DNA of 6,824 bases from Hadesarchaea archaeon (lineage in GTDB: Archaea > Hadarchaeota > Hadarchaeia > Hadarchaeales > WYZ-LMO6), in the NCBI GenBank assembly GCA_004347925.1, contig QNVD01000250.1, forward strand, positions 1 to 6,824, written 5' to 3'. Shown piece after piece: positions 5,584 to 6,824 of this stretch. Within the stretch, counting starts at the first letter, position 1; every line of letters begins with the position of its first letter. Under the pieces are notes generated by a model. It worked only from the letters and a program-made list of their open reading frames with translations. It was not told where the DNA came from and ran no database searches. The position numbers and the translations under genes were made by a program.

Positions 5584-6824
5584 TCAGAAGGCGCAGGCCG
5601 GGGTGGGGCATCCCCCCGAGTACTCGGGCCCCGCCACCAGGTGTCCGGGCTCCGAGAAGTAGAGCACCTGCCTCTCCCTGCTCCCGTAGCGGTACACCGT
5701 GACTCCCTTGCACCTCAGTCGGTGGGCCAGCTCAAAAACCCTCCTCACCTCCTCCTTCCCGGCCTCCGCGGGGAGGTTGACGGTCTTGCTCACGCTGTTG
5801 TCCACGTGCTTCTGGAAGGCCGCCTGCATGCGGACGTGCCACTCGGGGGAGAGGTCGAAGGCGGTCCTGAACACCTCCCTCACCTCCCTGGGGACCTCCT
5901 CCAGCCCCTGCACGCTTCCCCCCCTCCTGGCGATCTTCTCCAGCAGGGAGGTGCTGTAGAAGCCCCTCTCCTTGGCCACCCTCTCGAACAGGGGGTTCAC
6001 CTCGAAGAGCCTGGTCCCCTCCAGCACGTTTCTGATGAAGGAGAGGGCGAAGAGGGGCTCTATCCCGCTGGAGCATCCGGCTATGATGCTGATGGTGCCG
6101 GTGGGGGCGATGGTGGTGACGGTGGCGTTCCTCAGGGAGGGGTACCTCCCCTTCCAGATGCTTTTTTCGAAGTGGGGGAAGGGTCCCCTCCTCTCCCCCA
6201 GCTCCACCGACTCCCTCCTGGCCTTCTCGGAGATGAAGCCCATCACCCTCTCCGCGGTGAGGAGGGCCTCCTCGGAGTCGTAGGGGATGCCCAGCCTGAT
6301 CAGCATGTCGGCGAACCCCATCACCCCCAGCCCTATCTTCCTGGTGGTCTTGGTCATCCTCTCTATCTGGGGGAGGGGGAAGCGGTTCACCTCTATCACG
6401 TTGTCCAGGAATCTGACCGCTATCCTGGTGACCTCCTCCAGCCTCTCCCAGTCCACCTCTCCCCCCCTCACCATCCTGGAGAGGTTGATGCTCCCCAGGT
6501 TGCAGGACTCGTAGGGGAGGAGGGGCTGCTCCCCGCAGTTGTGGACGTAGAAGCCGTTGGCGTCGAAGGCGTGGACGCCAGGCACCCTCGCGTCGTAAAC
6601 CCTGATCCTGCCGCGCGGCTCTATGGCCACGATTTCGTCCACGAATCTCTCCCGGGCCATTCTCCTGCGGTAGGCGGTAAGCCCCCGCTGCAGCCGCGCG
6701 GCCTTCTCCTCGTCCGTGAACCCCACGCGCCTTGCGAAGCGGATCACGTTTTCCCTGCTGATGATCAGCTCATGCCGGGCCTTCACCTCCCTCCTGCCCC
6801 CCCGCCCTTCCGGCCGGGAGGTCC
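5584..6824 (-). CDS. nrdJ: Adenosylcobalamin-dependent (class II) ribonucleotide reductase, C-terminal part, interrupted by an intein; 5' partial
   Basis: The enzyme reduces ribonucleotides to deoxyribonucleotides using an adenosylcobalamin-derived radical. The frame is open to the window edge; the GTG at 6786 lies within the intein and is not a start. The mature C-extein is 317 residues, from the Cys at 6535-6537 to TGA at 5584-5586. Its first residues, CGEQPLLPYESCNLGSINL, hold the thiyl-radical Cys and Glu (extein residues 1 and 3) and, 11 residues on, the second redox Cys (residue 12). That spacing equals Thermotoga NrdJ C322 and C333. VMGFADMLIRLG and APTGTISIIAG (nucleotide/phosphate binding, extein 144-154) follow. 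The tail GGCPTPACAF carries a CX4C pair (extein 310 and 315), like the E. coli NrdA C754/C759 shuttle that passes electrons from thioredoxin-type donors. It lies directly upstream of the adenosyltransferase gene, which makes its cofactor. The class II call rests on the NPCGE-type sequence and this neighbour. Confidence 0.93.
   Translation of the reverse strand, partial: TSRPEGRGGRREVKARHELIISRENVIRFARRVGFTDEEKAARLQRGLTAYRRRMARERFVDEIVAIEPRGRIRVYDARVPGVHAFDANGFYVHNCGEQPLLPYESCNLGSINLSRMVRGGEVDWERLEEVTRIAVRFLDNVIEVNRFPLPQIERMTKTTRKIGLGVMGFADMLIRLGIPYDSEEALLTAERVMGFISEKARRESVELGERRGPFPHFEKSIWKGRYPSLRNATVTTIAPTGTISIIAGCSSGIEPLFALSFIRNVLEGTRLFEVNPLFERVAKERGFYSTSLLEKIARRGGSVQGLEEVPREVREVFRTAFDLSPEWHVRMQAAFQKHVDNSVSKTVNLPAEAGKEEVRRVFELAHRLRCKGVTVYRYGSRERQVLYFSEPGHLVAGPEYSGGCPTPACAF
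6538..6824 (-). mobile_element. C-terminal part of an intein in the ribonucleotide reductase gene
   Basis: The last 95 codons of an intein are visible, and the rest lies outside the window. Its C-terminal splice region reads RVYDARVPGVHAFDANGFYV, then the penultimate His and terminal Asn, followed by Cys+1 of the extein (Asn codon 6538-6540, Cys codon 6535-6537). This is the standard Hint block F/G pattern for protein self-splicing. Upstream, HELIISRENVIRFARRVGF and DEEKAARLQ resemble the helical tail that follows LAGLIDADG homing endonuclease domains, so this is probably a full-length intein, although the endonuclease motifs are not in view. The residue order and GC-rich, AGG-rich codon use match the host gene, arguing against very recent arrival. 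Confidence 0.92.

Noticed and set aside
6784..6786. GTG as the start of the ribonucleotide reductase frame
   Set aside because: It lies inside the intein, and the same frame continues without a stop to the window edge, so the gene extends further upstream.

Overview
The window looks like a GC-rich, probably thermophilic archaeon. The signs are AGG as the dominant arginine codon, proteins rich in Glu and Arg, strongly purine-rich coding strands, and three TATA-box promoters spaced for leaderless transcripts. An intein-containing class II ribonucleotide reductase and a short cobalamin adenosyltransferase fit this. I cannot assign a lineage from the sequence alone.

Layout. (1) Positions 1-1997, + strand: the 3' part of a GH57-type glycoside hydrolase with a DUF3536 C-terminal domain. 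The family's last ~125 residues lie in another frame (1626-1997), so one base appears to be missing around 1558-1590. (2) 2019-2870, + strand: a PurU-like formyltetrahydrofolate deformylase with its own TATA box and a Ser where the catalytic Asn is expected. (3) 2876-4741, - strand: a membrane-anchored beta-propeller protein (PF09826 type), convergent with purU across 5 bases. (4) 4742-4854: a compact divergent promoter region. (5) 4855-5061, + strand: a 68-residue protein resembling a ribbon-helix-helix regulator. (6) 5070-5582, - strand: a CobA/CobO/BtuR-type corrinoid adenosyltransferase. (7) 5584-6824, - strand: the C-terminal part of an adenosylcobalamin-dependent ribonucleotide reductase, preceded by the C-terminal end of an intein. 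The gene runs off the window.

The clearest functional unit is the reductase and adenosyltransferase pair. The reductase needs adenosylcobalamin, the adenosyltransferase makes it, and the two genes are separated by one base on the same strand. The intein interrupts the reductase exactly at the catalytic thiyl-radical cysteine. The other genes (sugar polymer enzyme, one-carbon enzyme, exported propeller) show no obvious shared pathway. I found no RNA gene, CRISPR array or insertion sequence. Every stretch over 300 bases is covered by a gene. I see no strong case for a wholly new system. The best leads are the frameshift, the altered PurU active site, the intein position and the cofactor-linked operon.
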